A stretch of 29,702 nt of DNA, from positions 1-29,702 of the forward strand of contig JAIITD010000003.1 in NCBI GenBank assembly GCA_022737715.1. Reading direction: 5' to 3'. Position numbers and translations under genes: made by a program. Below are positions 7,197 through 15,432 of this stretch, piece by piece. The number at the start of each line of letters is the position of its first letter. The stretch's first letter is position 1. Source of the stretch: Veillonella sp. (GTDB lineage: Bacteria > Bacillota > Negativicutes > Veillonellales > Veillonellaceae). The notes under the pieces were generated by a model. That model did not search any database and had not been told where the DNA came from. It saw nothing but the letters and a program-made list of their open reading frames with translations.

Positions 7197-7917
7197 GATT
7201 TACAACTCTCTTTCTACGTAAAAACTGGCCTTGTTTACCTCGCACAACAGCAAGATACTCACTGACGATAGATAACGCAATTTCCTCCGGTGTTTGAGCC
7301 CCTAAATCTAGGCCAATAGGAGCATAAATCATATCGAGTTCCTCTTGTGTCCAACCTTTAGCTTTCAAATTTTCTAGTGCATAATGAATGCGTTGTTGGC
7401 TACCCATAACGCCCATATAAGTAGGCAATCGATCTCTCAATTGTTCTAAGCACGCATTATCAAATTCATGAGCTCTCGTAACGATAATAAAGCCATTATA
7501 TTCATCAAGAGGTAACTTGTTTCTAAAATCATTCAAAGGCAAACATTTTCTTGTTACACGTTCATCAAAGAATTCAGGCACCACATACTCAGGACGATCA
7601 TCAACCACTGTAACACGACACCCAATAAATAAGAGTAAATCTGTAATAGCACGGCTCACATGACCAGCACCCAGTACAAGTACAGATGGATCCTTTTCTA
7701 CGGGTTCGACAAAGCATTCTATGCTACCAAAGACACATAAAGCATTGGGTTTAATGGCCTTTGGCGTAAATCCCTCTATGGCATCACCATACAATAGGTC
7801 TCCATCTTGATTGTAAATTGTTCTATCCCCTTGTCGAGGGCCCGATAGGATGGTCACCAAAAATGTTGGCTCCGTAACCTGTAATCGGTCTTTCATAATA
7901 TCATAAATGCTTTCCAT
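7186..7917 (-). CDS. XdhC-type protein with C-terminal Rossmann domain
   Basis: This 243-residue protein carries the XdhC C-terminal Rossmann domain: VLVLGAGHVSRA (80-90) and VTVVDDRPEYV, then conserved blocks FIIVTRAHEFD and YMGVMGSQQR and a C-terminal PIGLDLGAQTPEEIALSI. The first 65 residues (FLVTILSGPRQGD ... LLYGD) resemble a worn CoxI domain without its cysteine motif. The start is set at 7917 (MESIY) because AAAGGAA lies upstream; an ATG five codons earlier exists. It overlaps yqeB by 17 bases. Expected role: cofactor sulfuration/selenation and insertion into the hydroxylase, together with the separate CoxI-domain protein downstream. Confidence 0.88.
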   Translation of the reverse strand: MESIYDIMKDRLQVTEPTFLVTILSGPRQGDRTIYNQDGDLLYGDAIEGFTPKAIKPNALCVFGSIECFVEPVEKDPSVLVLGAGHVSRAITDLLLFIGCRVTVVDDRPEYVVPEFFDERVTRKCLPLNDFRNKLPLDEYNGFIIVTRAHEFDNACLEQLRDRLPTYMGVMGSQQRIHYALENLKAKGWTQEELDMIYAPIGLDLGAQTPEEIALSIVSEYLAVVRGKQGQFLRRKRVVNHES

Positions 7918-8713
7918 CTTTATTCCTTTCATAGTCCCATGCAGTAACAGCCTCTAAAACGCCGCCACCAACAGCTAGGGATTTGTCAGAAATACTATAA
8001 CAATGGGATTCCTCACAACGAGCATCCACATCGGCTAATTTAAAATGGTCAGAAACGATGAGTCCCGTTTTTAAAATTCCCCGCAACGTACCGGTAATCT
8101 TAGCGCGCACCGGTTCTTCATCGACATAACCAATCACTTCGTTGGCTTGCACCTCATCGCCAATATGGCGTTTTGCCGTAAACAAACCGGCCTTCGGTGA
8201 ATGAATCACGCGTTCATGTGTATAGCCACCCACATTACCAGGAATACCCGTATTAGGTTCCGCTTCACCATCATAGATACAGCGTCCCAAATTATGGCCA
8301 CGCATCGTTTCAATGACCACATTCACATCGCGACCTGCACTAAATCCAGGTCCTACACCAATAACAAAGGGCGCGTCCAGCCTCGTAGTCCCCAAGTTCT
8401 TTTTAGCTAAAATAGCATCGACAACAACATCTGGATGTAGTTGTTCTAATAGCTCTTCATAGGACGATGTAACAACAGGAATCACCCCTTGTGCTAAAGT
8501 ATCCTGAATTTCATCGATATACACATGACGTGCGACTAACCTTTCAAGAATCATTTCACCGCAATGAACAGCATTGCCATAACTAACCTCTCTGCGAATC
8601 ATAGTAGGTATAGCAATTTCATTAACCACTACAGGGTACCCTGCACGTCTCAATCTATAAATAGCACCGGAAGCGATATCTCCGCCTCCGCGCACAAGTA
8701 TTAAAGGCTTCAT
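7901..8713 (-). CDS. yqeB: YqeB, EF2563-type selenium-dependent molybdenum hydroxylase maturation protein
   Basis: The 270-residue protein matches the YqeB/EF2563 family that accompanies selenium-dependent molybdenum hydroxylases. Visible landmarks are the N-terminal VRGGGDIASGAIYRL (about 7-21), a VDAILAKKN segment, VGVGPGFSAGRDV near the middle and a C-terminal lipoyl/biotinyl-like part (KRHIGDEVQANEVIGYV). The biochemical role is not established; it is thought to help make the selenium-containing cofactor. Its ATG overlaps the stop codon of the preceding mocA-like gene (ATGA), with GAGGGTGT upstream, so translation is coupled. Confidence 0.9.
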   Translation of the reverse strand: MKPLILVRGGGDIASGAIYRLRRAGYPVVVNEIAIPTMIRREVSYGNAVHCGEMILERLVARHVYIDEIQDTLAQGVIPVVTSSYEELLEQLHPDVVVDAILAKKNLGTTRLDAPFVIGVGPGFSAGRDVNVVIETMRGHNLGRCIYDGEAEPNTGIPGNVGGYTHERVIHSPKAGLFTAKRHIGDEVQANEVIGYVDEEPVRAKITGTLRGILKTGLIVSDHFKLADVDARCEESHCYSISDKSLAVGGGVLEAVTAWDYERNKDGKHL

Positions 8714-9444
8714 ACACCCTCACTTTCACGATGTTGTAAATCGTTATAATCCTCTGGCGTATCTATATCAAATCCCCATTCAGGAATAATACTTACATAT
8801 TCTACAAAATTCTGCCCCACATCGCGAATAATCGTTCGTCCACCTTGATCACCCTCGATATGTTGCAACGCCTCAAACCAATGGGCACCAAATAAAACGG
8901 GGTTCCCAGGATGCTGCGTAGGTCCATATTTAGGTACTACGATTGTTCTATTGGTTTCATCTCTATGTTGTTGAAAGCTAGCGATGAGTTTTTCAATAAC
9001 CATAGAATCTAGTAATGGTTGATCAGAAACAGAGCAAATAATACCATCTAAAGGGTGCGTACCAAATGTATTCACCAAGTATTGCACACCTAATGCGATG
9101 GATGTGCCTTGACCTAAATCAGAACGACTGTTATGAGTAATGGAAAATCCATAATTACTAGCAATACGGTCAATATCGTGGTCCCCACCTGTAACGGCAA
9201 CCATAGGATAGGCTTCTAAATTCCATGAAGAATTACTTTGTTCCCATCCAACTTGTAATGCATGACATACAGCATCAAGAATCGTCTTTCCTCGCCACGG
9301 GAGTAATTGTTTATTCTTCCCCATCCGTCGCGACTGACCTGATGCTAATAAAACAACACCAATACGTGGTATTTCTCGTGAAAGGGCGCCCCCTAAGGGA
9401 GCGCTTTCACATGTTTTATATTCCATTTTGTTACCTAGCGACAT
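8710..9444 (-). CDS. mocA: MocA-type molybdenum cofactor cytidylyltransferase
   Basis: The family transfers CMP from CTP to molybdopterin, giving molybdopterin cytosine dinucleotide used by bacterial xanthine dehydrogenases. The 244-residue protein has the nucleotidyltransferase signature VVLLASGQSRRMG followed by KNKQLLPW (30-50), SDQP for metal binding (about 139) and the HPGNPVLF and DIDTPEDY motifs near the C-terminus. The first 25 residues are not conserved in the family; ATG 9444 overlaps the yqeC end by 10 bases, while ATG 9426, with AGGTAAC upstream, is an equally plausible start. MobA-like activity with GTP cannot be excluded from sequence, but the context favours CTP. Confidence 0.88.
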   Translation of the reverse strand: MSLGNKMEYKTCESAPLGGALSREIPRIGVVLLASGQSRRMGKNKQLLPWRGKTILDAVCHALQVGWEQSNSSWNLEAYPMVAVTGGDHDIDRIASNYGFSITHNSRSDLGQGTSIALGVQYLVNTFGTHPLDGIICSVSDQPLLDSMVIEKLIASFQQHRDETNRTIVVPKYGPTQHPGNPVLFGAHWFEALQHIEGDQGGRTIIRDVGQNFVEYVSIIPEWGFDIDTPEDYNDLQHRESEGV

Positions 9445-10193
9445 TGAATAATACGACGAATTTCACAGCTAGCCTTATACCCATCAGCCAATACAATAGC
9501 CGTAATATCACTATCTACCACATGGCTTATGAAATCATCAATGATACGATGTTGTACCGTGTCATACCCTGTACAGAACAAGATTTTCTTACCTTTACTA
9601 TATTGGAATAAACCTTGTTTATGAAGTACGATTTGAGCAAGCATATGAGGTGTTACGATGGCACCTTCTTCGCGATGTACAATGGATTGAACTAATTCCA
9701 AATTATGAACATGATCTTCATCAAGGGATGCACCTAGCATTTGAAGGTTCACCACCCCTATAGTTGTCTTTGTCTGACTTGGGATAACAGGTTCCGTATG
9801 TTTTGGTGCCTTAAGCCATTTTTCTTTAGCCCCATCTGCTTCCACAACGATTTGCCAGTTTGGATGTAACGCACTAAGGCCATCTATGCTTTCACAATCT
9901 ACAGCATCAACCTTAGTTCGTGTAATACCGTTAAACCAGGCGCCACAATAACCTTGTTGAATACGTTTTGTACAATATTCATCAACATCGTTGATATCCT
10001 TTGTGTAAATAGGTTCATATTGAGCCACTTGTGATTCATACAAATGTGTCGTAGTCGTCACTACGATAGGTTGTCCTTGCAACCGACCATACTCGACTAG
10101 CTTAGATAAGACCGTTGTTTTGCCGCCAGCCCCAACCAATACGACAATGCCAGGTTGGATAAGACGATTCCAGTACTGCGTTTGTGATGTCAT
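9435..10193 (-). CDS. yqeC: YqeC, selenium-dependent hydroxylase accessory protein
   Basis: The 252-residue protein has a P-loop at the N-terminus, VVLVGAGGKTT (17-27), then VVTTTTHLY (44-52) and VVEADGAKEKWLKAP in the middle, which are the hallmarks of YqeC. The family is found almost only beside selenium-dependent molybdenum hydroxylases and carries a probable NTPase fold; its exact reaction is unknown. It sits between the large hydroxylase subunit and the cytidylyltransferase gene, which it overlaps. Confidence 0.9.
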   Translation of the reverse strand: MTSQTQYWNRLIQPGIVVLVGAGGKTTVLSKLVEYGRLQGQPIVVTTTTHLYESQVAQYEPIYTKDINDVDEYCTKRIQQGYCGAWFNGITRTKVDAVDCESIDGLSALHPNWQIVVEADGAKEKWLKAPKHTEPVIPSQTKTTIGVVNLQMLGASLDEDHVHNLELVQSIVHREEGAIVTPHMLAQIVLHKQGLFQYSKGKKILFCTGYDTVQHRIIDDFISHVVDSDITAIVLADGYKASCEIRRIIQCR

Positions 10194-10226
10194 AGCACGA
10201 GGCCCCCTTTAGGAATGTAGAAATGG

Positions 10227-12518
10227 TTATACTTTATATTTCTCGTCCATTCCCATAAATACCTTCTCTGGTGTCATAGGTAATGTACGAATATCAGCAC
10301 CAACTGCATTTTTTACAGCATGTTGTATTGCGGGACAAGCTGTATTAATAACAATTTCACCGATGGATTTAACACCATATGCGCCACTTTCCTCATATGA
10401 TTCGACAAAGGCTGTATGTAATTCACCAATATCTTGACGTGTAGGAATCTTATAGGTCATGAAATTATTAGTTTCTAAGCGACCATTACTAGAGTATCTA
10501 ACATCTTCATACAAAGCCATACCAATAGCTTGTACTGCGCCACCTTCAACCTGTACACGCGCTAATTTAGGATTCACAACGGTACCACAGTCTACACAGT
10601 TATACATATGTAATGGTATAATTTGCCCTGTTTGTTTATCTACCTTAACTTCAGCGATAGAAGCCATGAATGGTGGTGGAGATGTATGACTCCCCCATGT
10701 TGCAAAGCCCGTTAATTGCTCGGATGTAGTTCCGACTAATAGCTTAGGCGCTAATTCTTGAACGGACATTTTCTTTGTACCGTCCTTAGTCATACCTACT
10801 AAGCCATCAAAATCAATATCTTCTGGTTTAACCTCCATAAATTGGGCTAGTTTATTGATGATCTTTTCTCTCAATTCTTCAGCAGCCATCTTCGCAGCTG
10901 TACCCGTTACATAGGTCGTACTCGATGCATATGAACCTGGATCAAATGGTACGATATCCGTATCAGATTCGACAACCGTCATAGATTCCATAGGACAACC
11001 AAGAGCTTCACAAGCCATTTGTGTAAGAATTGTATTAGCTCCCATCCCCATATCGGATGAGCCTGTATATAATGTGTAATTACCATCATCGCCGAGACGA
11101 ATTTCTACGGATGCTACGTCGATATTAGCAACGCCAGACCCCTGTAAAGCAAGAGCCATACCGAGTCCGCCGCGATAGCGTTCGTCAATATCCCAGCTAT
11201 GAGGACGTTCATCCCAACGGGCCATTTCCTTAACCTTATTTACGGTTTCTTGGAATAAGCCAGAATCCATGATTTCATCAGGATCATACACTAAACTACG
11301 TTCACCGGCAGCAATCAAATTCTTTTGACGAAGTTCCGCTGGGTCGATTCCCATTTCATCCGCCAAACGGTTCACTGCACATTCTAAAGGCCACAAAGCC
11401 TCTGTAGCACCATAACCACGGAAGGCGCCGCCCGGCGTATGGTTCATGTAAACCCCTTCTGTGCCGTAGTGTACTGCTTTTGCCTTGTTATACAATGGCA
11501 CGGACTTATGTTCCCCCGCTGTAGTCGTAGTAAAGCAGTGTGTTGCATGAGCGCCTGCATCGGTAATGGAGTCCATGTCGATAACTTGAATAATACCATC
11601 CTTGGTAGCCCCTACGCGGATATACCATTCACGGGCATGACGTGTAGTAGAGCAAGTTTGCGCTTCTGTTCTATCGTATAGTAAATAACATGGCTTTTGT
11701 AATTTCCATGTTACAAAGGCTGTCATCAATTCAGTACAAGCTGTTTGCTTCGATCCAAAACCACCGCCAATACGAGGTTTAATAACGCGAATTTTAGATG
11801 CAGGAATGCCTAATGCTCGTGCAATATGACGACGCACATGGAACACGATTTGCGTGGAGCTGACAATAACAATACGCCCTAAATGATCGATATAGCCAAA
11901 GCTTTGGAATGGTTCCATTGCAGATTGACGCGTAGCTTGATCAAAATACGTACCTTCTACTACGTAATCGCATTTAGCGAGTTCCCCTTCAATATCGCCA
12001 ACGCGCTTATGGTAGGATACACAAATATTGCGTTTATAGTCTTGTCCTACCGGAATATGATTGAGAATATCATCTTCCGGATGGACTACTGTTTCATGGT
12101 CCATAGCCGTACGCAAATCAAGTACTGGTTTTTGAACCTCATATTCAACCTTAATAAGAGGCATAGCCTTTAATGCAGTAGCTTCATCTTTAGCCACTAC
12201 GAGAGCCACTTCATCGCCTACATAACGGACTACAGGATCTAGGATAAGCGCATCATACGCAGATGGCTCCGGATAGGTTTGACCAGCTAAGGTAAAACGC
12301 GTATTCGGTACATCTTCATAAGTAAAAATAGCCTCTACACCAGGGATTAATTTCGCTTTTGATGTGTCGATAGATTTAATTCGCGCCTGTGCATGAGGAC
12401 TACGCAATACCTTAATAATAAGGGCATCTTTTGGCACAAAATCCCCTGTATAAGAAGGTTTACCGCTAAGTATGCCCTTGGCATCGACTTTATCATAAGA
12501 CTTACCAATGTGCTTCAT
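10227..12518 (-). CDS. Molybdenum hydroxylase large subunit (xanthine dehydrogenase family)
   Basis: The 763-residue protein is the molybdopterin-binding catalytic subunit. An N-terminal a/b-hammerhead domain (about 12-120) begins GKPSYTGDFV. The cofactor-binding part shows IGGGFGSKQ (250-258), GGAFRGYGATEA (363-374) with the substrate-binding Arg, DMGMGANT (489-496) and the catalytic Glu in KSIGE (Glu about 721). These are the expected positions for a xanthine dehydrogenase-type enzyme oxidising a purine or similar heterocycle. The three subunits plus a cytidylyltransferase agree with the three-subunit, molybdopterin-cytosine-dinucleotide xanthine dehydrogenase that I recall being purified from Veillonella atypica. 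YqeB and YqeC nearby suggest a selenium ligand on molybdenum. Its ATG shares one base with the stop of the 2Fe-2S subunit gene (TAATG). The substrate is not proven. Confidence 0.92.
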   Translation of the reverse strand: MKHIGKSYDKVDAKGILSGKPSYTGDFVPKDALIIKVLRSPHAQARIKSIDTSKAKLIPGVEAIFTYEDVPNTRFTLAGQTYPEPSAYDALILDPVVRYVGDEVALVVAKDEATALKAMPLIKVEYEVQKPVLDLRTAMDHETVVHPEDDILNHIPVGQDYKRNICVSYHKRVGDIEGELAKCDYVVEGTYFDQATRQSAMEPFQSFGYIDHLGRIVIVSSTQIVFHVRRHIARALGIPASKIRVIKPRIGGGFGSKQTACTELMTAFVTWKLQKPCYLLYDRTEAQTCSTTRHAREWYIRVGATKDGIIQVIDMDSITDAGAHATHCFTTTTAGEHKSVPLYNKAKAVHYGTEGVYMNHTPGGAFRGYGATEALWPLECAVNRLADEMGIDPAELRQKNLIAAGERSLVYDPDEIMDSGLFQETVNKVKEMARWDERPHSWDIDERYRGGLGMALALQGSGVANIDVASVEIRLGDDGNYTLYTGSSDMGMGANTILTQMACEALGCPMESMTVVESDTDIVPFDPGSYASSTTYVTGTAAKMAAEELREKIINKLAQFMEVKPEDIDFDGLVGMTKDGTKKMSVQELAPKLLVGTTSEQLTGFATWGSHTSPPPFMASIAEVKVDKQTGQIIPLHMYNCVDCGTVVNPKLARVQVEGGAVQAIGMALYEDVRYSSNGRLETNNFMTYKIPTRQDIGELHTAFVESYEESGAYGVKSIGEIVINTACPAIQHAVKNAVGADIRTLPMTPEKVFMGMDEKYKV

Positions 12519-12970
12519 TATAAACCTCCTTGTAGATATTTACGGACGCCGCGAAGCTGTGATTCATAACCAGTACAGCGACAGAGATTACCAATCAAAT
12601 ATTCTCGGATTTCATCATCACTGGCATTAGGATTTCTACGTTTCAATGCGATAGCACTCATCATCATACCGGTGGTACAGAAACCACATTGGTCAGCCCC
12701 TTCAGAAGCAAGACAATCTGCTAATAAAGATGCATCCTCTTCAAGACCTTCGAGGGTCGTGATGGAATGGCCTGGCGCACGGAATGTAGGATATGCACAG
12801 GATAGTGTGATTTCATCATCTACCCAAACAGTACATAGACCACAGTTTGTCGTATCACAGCCACAGCGTACGCTATAATAACCTAAGTTGCGCAACGTAG
12901 TTAATAACATTTCGTCTGCTGGCACATTAACGGTTACGTTCTTATTATTAATCTTCAATACTAATTCCAT
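12518..12970 (-). CDS. Molybdenum hydroxylase [2Fe-2S] subunit
   Basis: The 150-residue subunit carries electrons from the molybdenum site to FAD. An N-terminal plant-type ferredoxin domain has Cys at 38, 43, 46 and 58 (GCDTTNCGLC ... LSCAY). A C-terminal helical 2Fe-2S domain has Cys at 95, 98, 130 and 132 (QCGFCTTGM ... NLCRCTGY). All eight cluster ligands are present. The length is standard for the small subunit. Both ends join neighbouring genes through TAATG overlaps, which keeps the three subunits in step. Confidence 0.95.
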   Translation of the reverse strand: MELVLKINNKNVTVNVPADEMLLTTLRNLGYYSVRCGCDTTNCGLCTVWVDDEITLSCAYPTFRAPGHSITTLEGLEEDASLLADCLASEGADQCGFCTTGMMMSAIALKRRNPNASDDEIREYLIGNLCRCTGYESQLRGVRKYLQGGL

Positions 12971-13752
12971 TATTGTGCCACCTCCTTAACTAACCGGCGA
13001 ACCATGGCTTTAGCCATTTCTATACGATATTCCTTCGATGCATGAGAATTCTTTTGATATACTAATTCCTCTGATGCAACCCGTGCTGCCTCGTCCAATG
13101 CATCCAATCCTTTTTCTGAAAGCAAAGCACTCGCTTTCTCCGCCAGTTGTGGTGAACCTGGACGAGTCCCAATATAAACTTCATAGGCTGTATCATCACG
13201 GCGAATAGAACCGGTTAAATACGGAAAGTCACCACGAGAAATGCGCAACGCCTCAACCGCAACAGGCACTTCCCGTTTAGGGATGCGAATTTCAACTAAA
13301 ATATCGCGTTCCCGATAATTCATATAATCCTTCATGGACATACGACCACCCTTATAGGTTACGATGTCTGCATGAACCGCTAGCAGAGCTGGAATGATAT
13401 CGGAAAAGCCAAATTTGCTAGCCACGGATCCGCCCATGGTAGCCATATTTCTAAATTGGACGCCTAGAATTTCTTTGACGCCACGTACTACAGCGCCGCC
13501 ACAAAAGCGTTGTAATGGTTCAAATCGTTCTACATCGCCTTGTGTCGCCATGGCACCTATAACAAATTCGTTATCTTCTTCACGAACATATCGTAAATCT
13601 AATCCTGCCATATCGATTACTGCAGGCCATGTACGGCGACCTAAGCGCAGCCAACACCCACCGGCAAGCATCGGTGCCGTCTTATTTTTTACGGCCATTT
13701 CATAGGCCTCTTCCACCGTCTTCGGTTGTAATACTTTCAAAAAGGCTAACAT
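12970..13752 (-). CDS. Molybdenum hydroxylase FAD-binding subunit
   Basis: The 260-residue protein belongs to the CoxM/XdhB FAD-binding family and passes electrons from the 2Fe-2S centres to the acceptor. Visible features are PMLAGGCWLRLGRR (about 28-41, the place of the usual AGGTDL loop), NMATMGGSVASK (about 107-118) which binds the pyrophosphate of FAD, and IIPALLAVHADIV next to it. A C-terminal CO_deh_flav_C-like domain follows. It is the first gene of the operon; GTGAGGAT precedes its ATG. The next gene starts within its stop codon. Confidence 0.93.
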   Translation of the reverse strand: MLAFLKVLQPKTVEEAYEMAVKNKTAPMLAGGCWLRLGRRTWPAVIDMAGLDLRYVREEDNEFVIGAMATQGDVERFEPLQRFCGGAVVRGVKEILGVQFRNMATMGGSVASKFGFSDIIPALLAVHADIVTYKGGRMSMKDYMNYRERDILVEIRIPKREVPVAVEALRISRGDFPYLTGSIRRDDTAYEVYIGTRPGSPQLAEKASALLSEKGLDALDEAARVASEELVYQKNSHASKEYRIEMAKAMVRRLVKEVAQ

Positions 13753-13786
13753 AATCTATCCTCACAATGGTATACTAAAAACAATC

Positions 13787-13814
13787 ATTATCTTAAGCCA
13801 TTTACTATTAGCAA
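13787..13814 (-). promoter_or_regulatory. Possible promoter of the molybdenum hydroxylase operon
   Basis: The minus strand has TTGCTA (13809-13814), a 16-base spacer and GATAAT (13787-13792), about 35 bases before the first gene. The match is moderate but it is the best placed candidate. Confidence 0.35.
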
Positions 13815-13880
13815 TGTTGCCATAAAACCTTTTATTTTTGCTTATATATATAATTGTAACAACTATTACATCGTAAATCT

Positions 13881-14759
13881 ATGACAAACAATATAAAATT
13901 ACAAGAAGTTTGCAAACAATTACATATACCGATAGTAGGTACCACATCGTGGCCACTTCCTCGAGAAGCACGCGAAATTTTACGGGAATCCAATCCATGC
14001 CCCTTTACAGCCGCTGACCTAGAGGAACGATTGATTGGCACATCTGAGTTTATGCCACGCAGTGCTATCGTCTGTCTATTTCCCTATCATGTAGCACATG
14101 AAGGGCCTACAAATCTATCCCGTTACACCTGGGCCACTGATTACCATCTGGTGGTGACAGACTATTTGCAACGCCTCGTAGATGAACTGAAAACGAACGC
14201 CTCAGATGCATTATTCTCTATCCATTGCGATACGAGCCCTTTGGCTGATCGTTACATGGCCTATTTAGCAGGCCTTGGGTTCTATGGAAAAAATAAATGC
14301 TTTATCAATCCAACTTGGGGTTCTTATATCGTCATCGGTACTGTGCTCACCACATTAGAGTTCGAACCCAATACGCCTATGAGCGATACGTGTGTGGGCT
14401 GTAATCGGTGCATTACATCCTGTTTAGGTCAATGTCTAGATAGCAATGCATTTAATTACGCCACCTGTAAAAGCTATTTAACACAAAAAAAAGGTGATCT
14501 CACCGATGACGAACAATCTATCATCAAGAAATCACCCTTAGTATTCGGTTGTGATGTGTGCCAAGAGGTTTGCCCTCATAATAAAGACTTGCCTACAACA
14601 CCTATTATTGAATTTCAATCTGTCGAACCCTATGTGGATATTACCGAATTAGAGTCGATGACAAACAAGGAATTTAAAGCAAAATACGGACATCGAGCCT
14701 TCTCATGGCGCGGTAAAAAGATATTGATACGCAATCAGAAATATATCACCAAGCATTAA
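13881..14759 (+). CDS. queG: Epoxyqueuosine reductase QueG
   Basis: QueG reduces epoxyqueuosine to queuosine in tRNA, the last step of queuosine formation, using a cobalamin and two [4Fe-4S] clusters. The 292-residue protein shows the catalytic-loop region CDTSPLADR with Asp about 117, the cobalamin-site block AGLGFYGKN (130-138) with GSYIVIG, and two ferredoxin-type motifs: CVGCNRCITSC (171-181) and CDVCQEVCPHN (224-234). It is shorter than many QueG proteins and lacks the C-terminal HEAT-like extension. No clear Shine-Dalgarno precedes ATG 13881, and no better upstream in-frame start exists. It is a single gene divergent from the hydroxylase operon. The need for B12 fits the cbiZ salvage gene in this window. 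Confidence 0.93.
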   Translation: MTNNIKLQEVCKQLHIPIVGTTSWPLPREAREILRESNPCPFTAADLEERLIGTSEFMPRSAIVCLFPYHVAHEGPTNLSRYTWATDYHLVVTDYLQRLVDELKTNASDALFSIHCDTSPLADRYMAYLAGLGFYGKNKCFINPTWGSYIVIGTVLTTLEFEPNTPMSDTCVGCNRCITSCLGQCLDSNAFNYATCKSYLTQKKGDLTDDEQSIIKKSPLVFGCDVCQEVCPHNKDLPTTPIIEFQSVEPYVDITELESMTNKEFKAKYGHRAFSWRGKKILIRNQKYITKH

Positions 14760-14768
14760 TATCACATG

Positions 14769-15356
14769 CTATATTTTGTAGTAATTAAGTTTATCCAAGG
14801 ATTCACTCAAGGCCGGTACATATTCTTCGATAAACATATCTACCTCTGGCATATTAAGAGCTTTCAATTTAGCCAAAATCGTATCGTGAGCTTCCTTGAA
14901 TTCATCATTGCCCGCATGTAACTCATTAACGCATTTCATATAGGCGGACAAGGTATCGGCAGCTTTCACAATCGGCCATTCTAGCAATGTTTCAGCATCC
15001 ACAATATATGGTTTATAAACGGATTGCAATCGCTCCGGCAATGTACTTAGCATTTTTTCTTGCGCTAATGTTTCTACCTCGCCATACAAGGAACGAAGTT
15101 TTGGGTCAAAGTATTTAATAGGCGTCGGCATGTCCCCTGTAAAGATTTCACTCACCTCATGGTACATAGCAATGACTGCTACCTTATTAATATCTAGGTT
15201 ACCACCAAAATATTCATTTTTAAGAGCCGCCAAATTATGAGCTACCATAGCCACCTCAAGGCTATGCTCTTGAATATTTTCAGTTTCCGTATTGCGCATT
15301 AAGCTCCAACGATTAATAAAGCGCATCCGTTTTAAAAAAGCAAAAAATGAACTCAT
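14769..15356 (-). CDS. yfbR: YfbR-type HD-domain 5'-deoxynucleotidase
   Basis: The 195-residue protein is a YfbR homologue, expected to remove phosphate from deoxynucleoside 5'-monophosphates. Conserved blocks are RFINRWSLMRNTETENIQEH (12-31, with His31), a metal-site segment YHEVSEIFTGDMPTP (65-79) and KAADTLSAYMKC with the third-site Asp. The usual HD pair is HE here (His66-Glu67, codons CAT GAG), so one metal ligand is changed from Asp to Glu. AAGGGGGAT precedes the ATG. It follows the D,D-carboxypeptidase gene after a 76-base gap that holds a strong hairpin, so it is probably in the mscS-dacF transcript. Confidence 0.9.
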   Translation of the reverse strand: MSSFFAFLKRMRFINRWSLMRNTETENIQEHSLEVAMVAHNLAALKNEYFGGNLDINKVAVIAMYHEVSEIFTGDMPTPIKYFDPKLRSLYGEVETLAQEKMLSTLPERLQSVYKPYIVDAETLLEWPIVKAADTLSAYMKCVNELHAGNDEFKEAHDTILAKLKALNMPEVDMFIEEYVPALSESLDKLNYYKI

Positions 15357-15375
15357 ATATATCCCCCTTACAATG

Positions 15376-15401
15376 AAGGTCCCACCAGAAGGTAGGACCT
15401 T
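15376..15401. terminator. Strong hairpin between the carboxypeptidase gene and yfbR
   Basis: AAGGTCCCACC (15376-15386) pairs with GGTAGGACCTT (15391-15401): an 11-bp stem with one G.T wobble and a 4-base loop. T-rich sequence follows on plus (TTTATAGTTT) but not on minus, where transcription of the neighbouring genes runs. It may act as a partial terminator, an RNA-end stabiliser or a processing site rather than a full stop. Confidence 0.55.
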
Positions 15402-15432
15402 TTATAGTTTGTATAACCAAATAATTATGTTA

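Noticed and set aside
6882..7917. XdhC broken by a frameshift
   Set aside because: The two domains are in the reverse of their usual order and each frame has its own start and ribosome binding site, so a simple frameshift cannot explain them.
10227..12970. Selenocysteine codon in the hydroxylase subunits
   Set aside because: Both frames are uninterrupted and carry all expected residues; in this enzyme class selenium is a labile cofactor ligand, not a selenocysteine.
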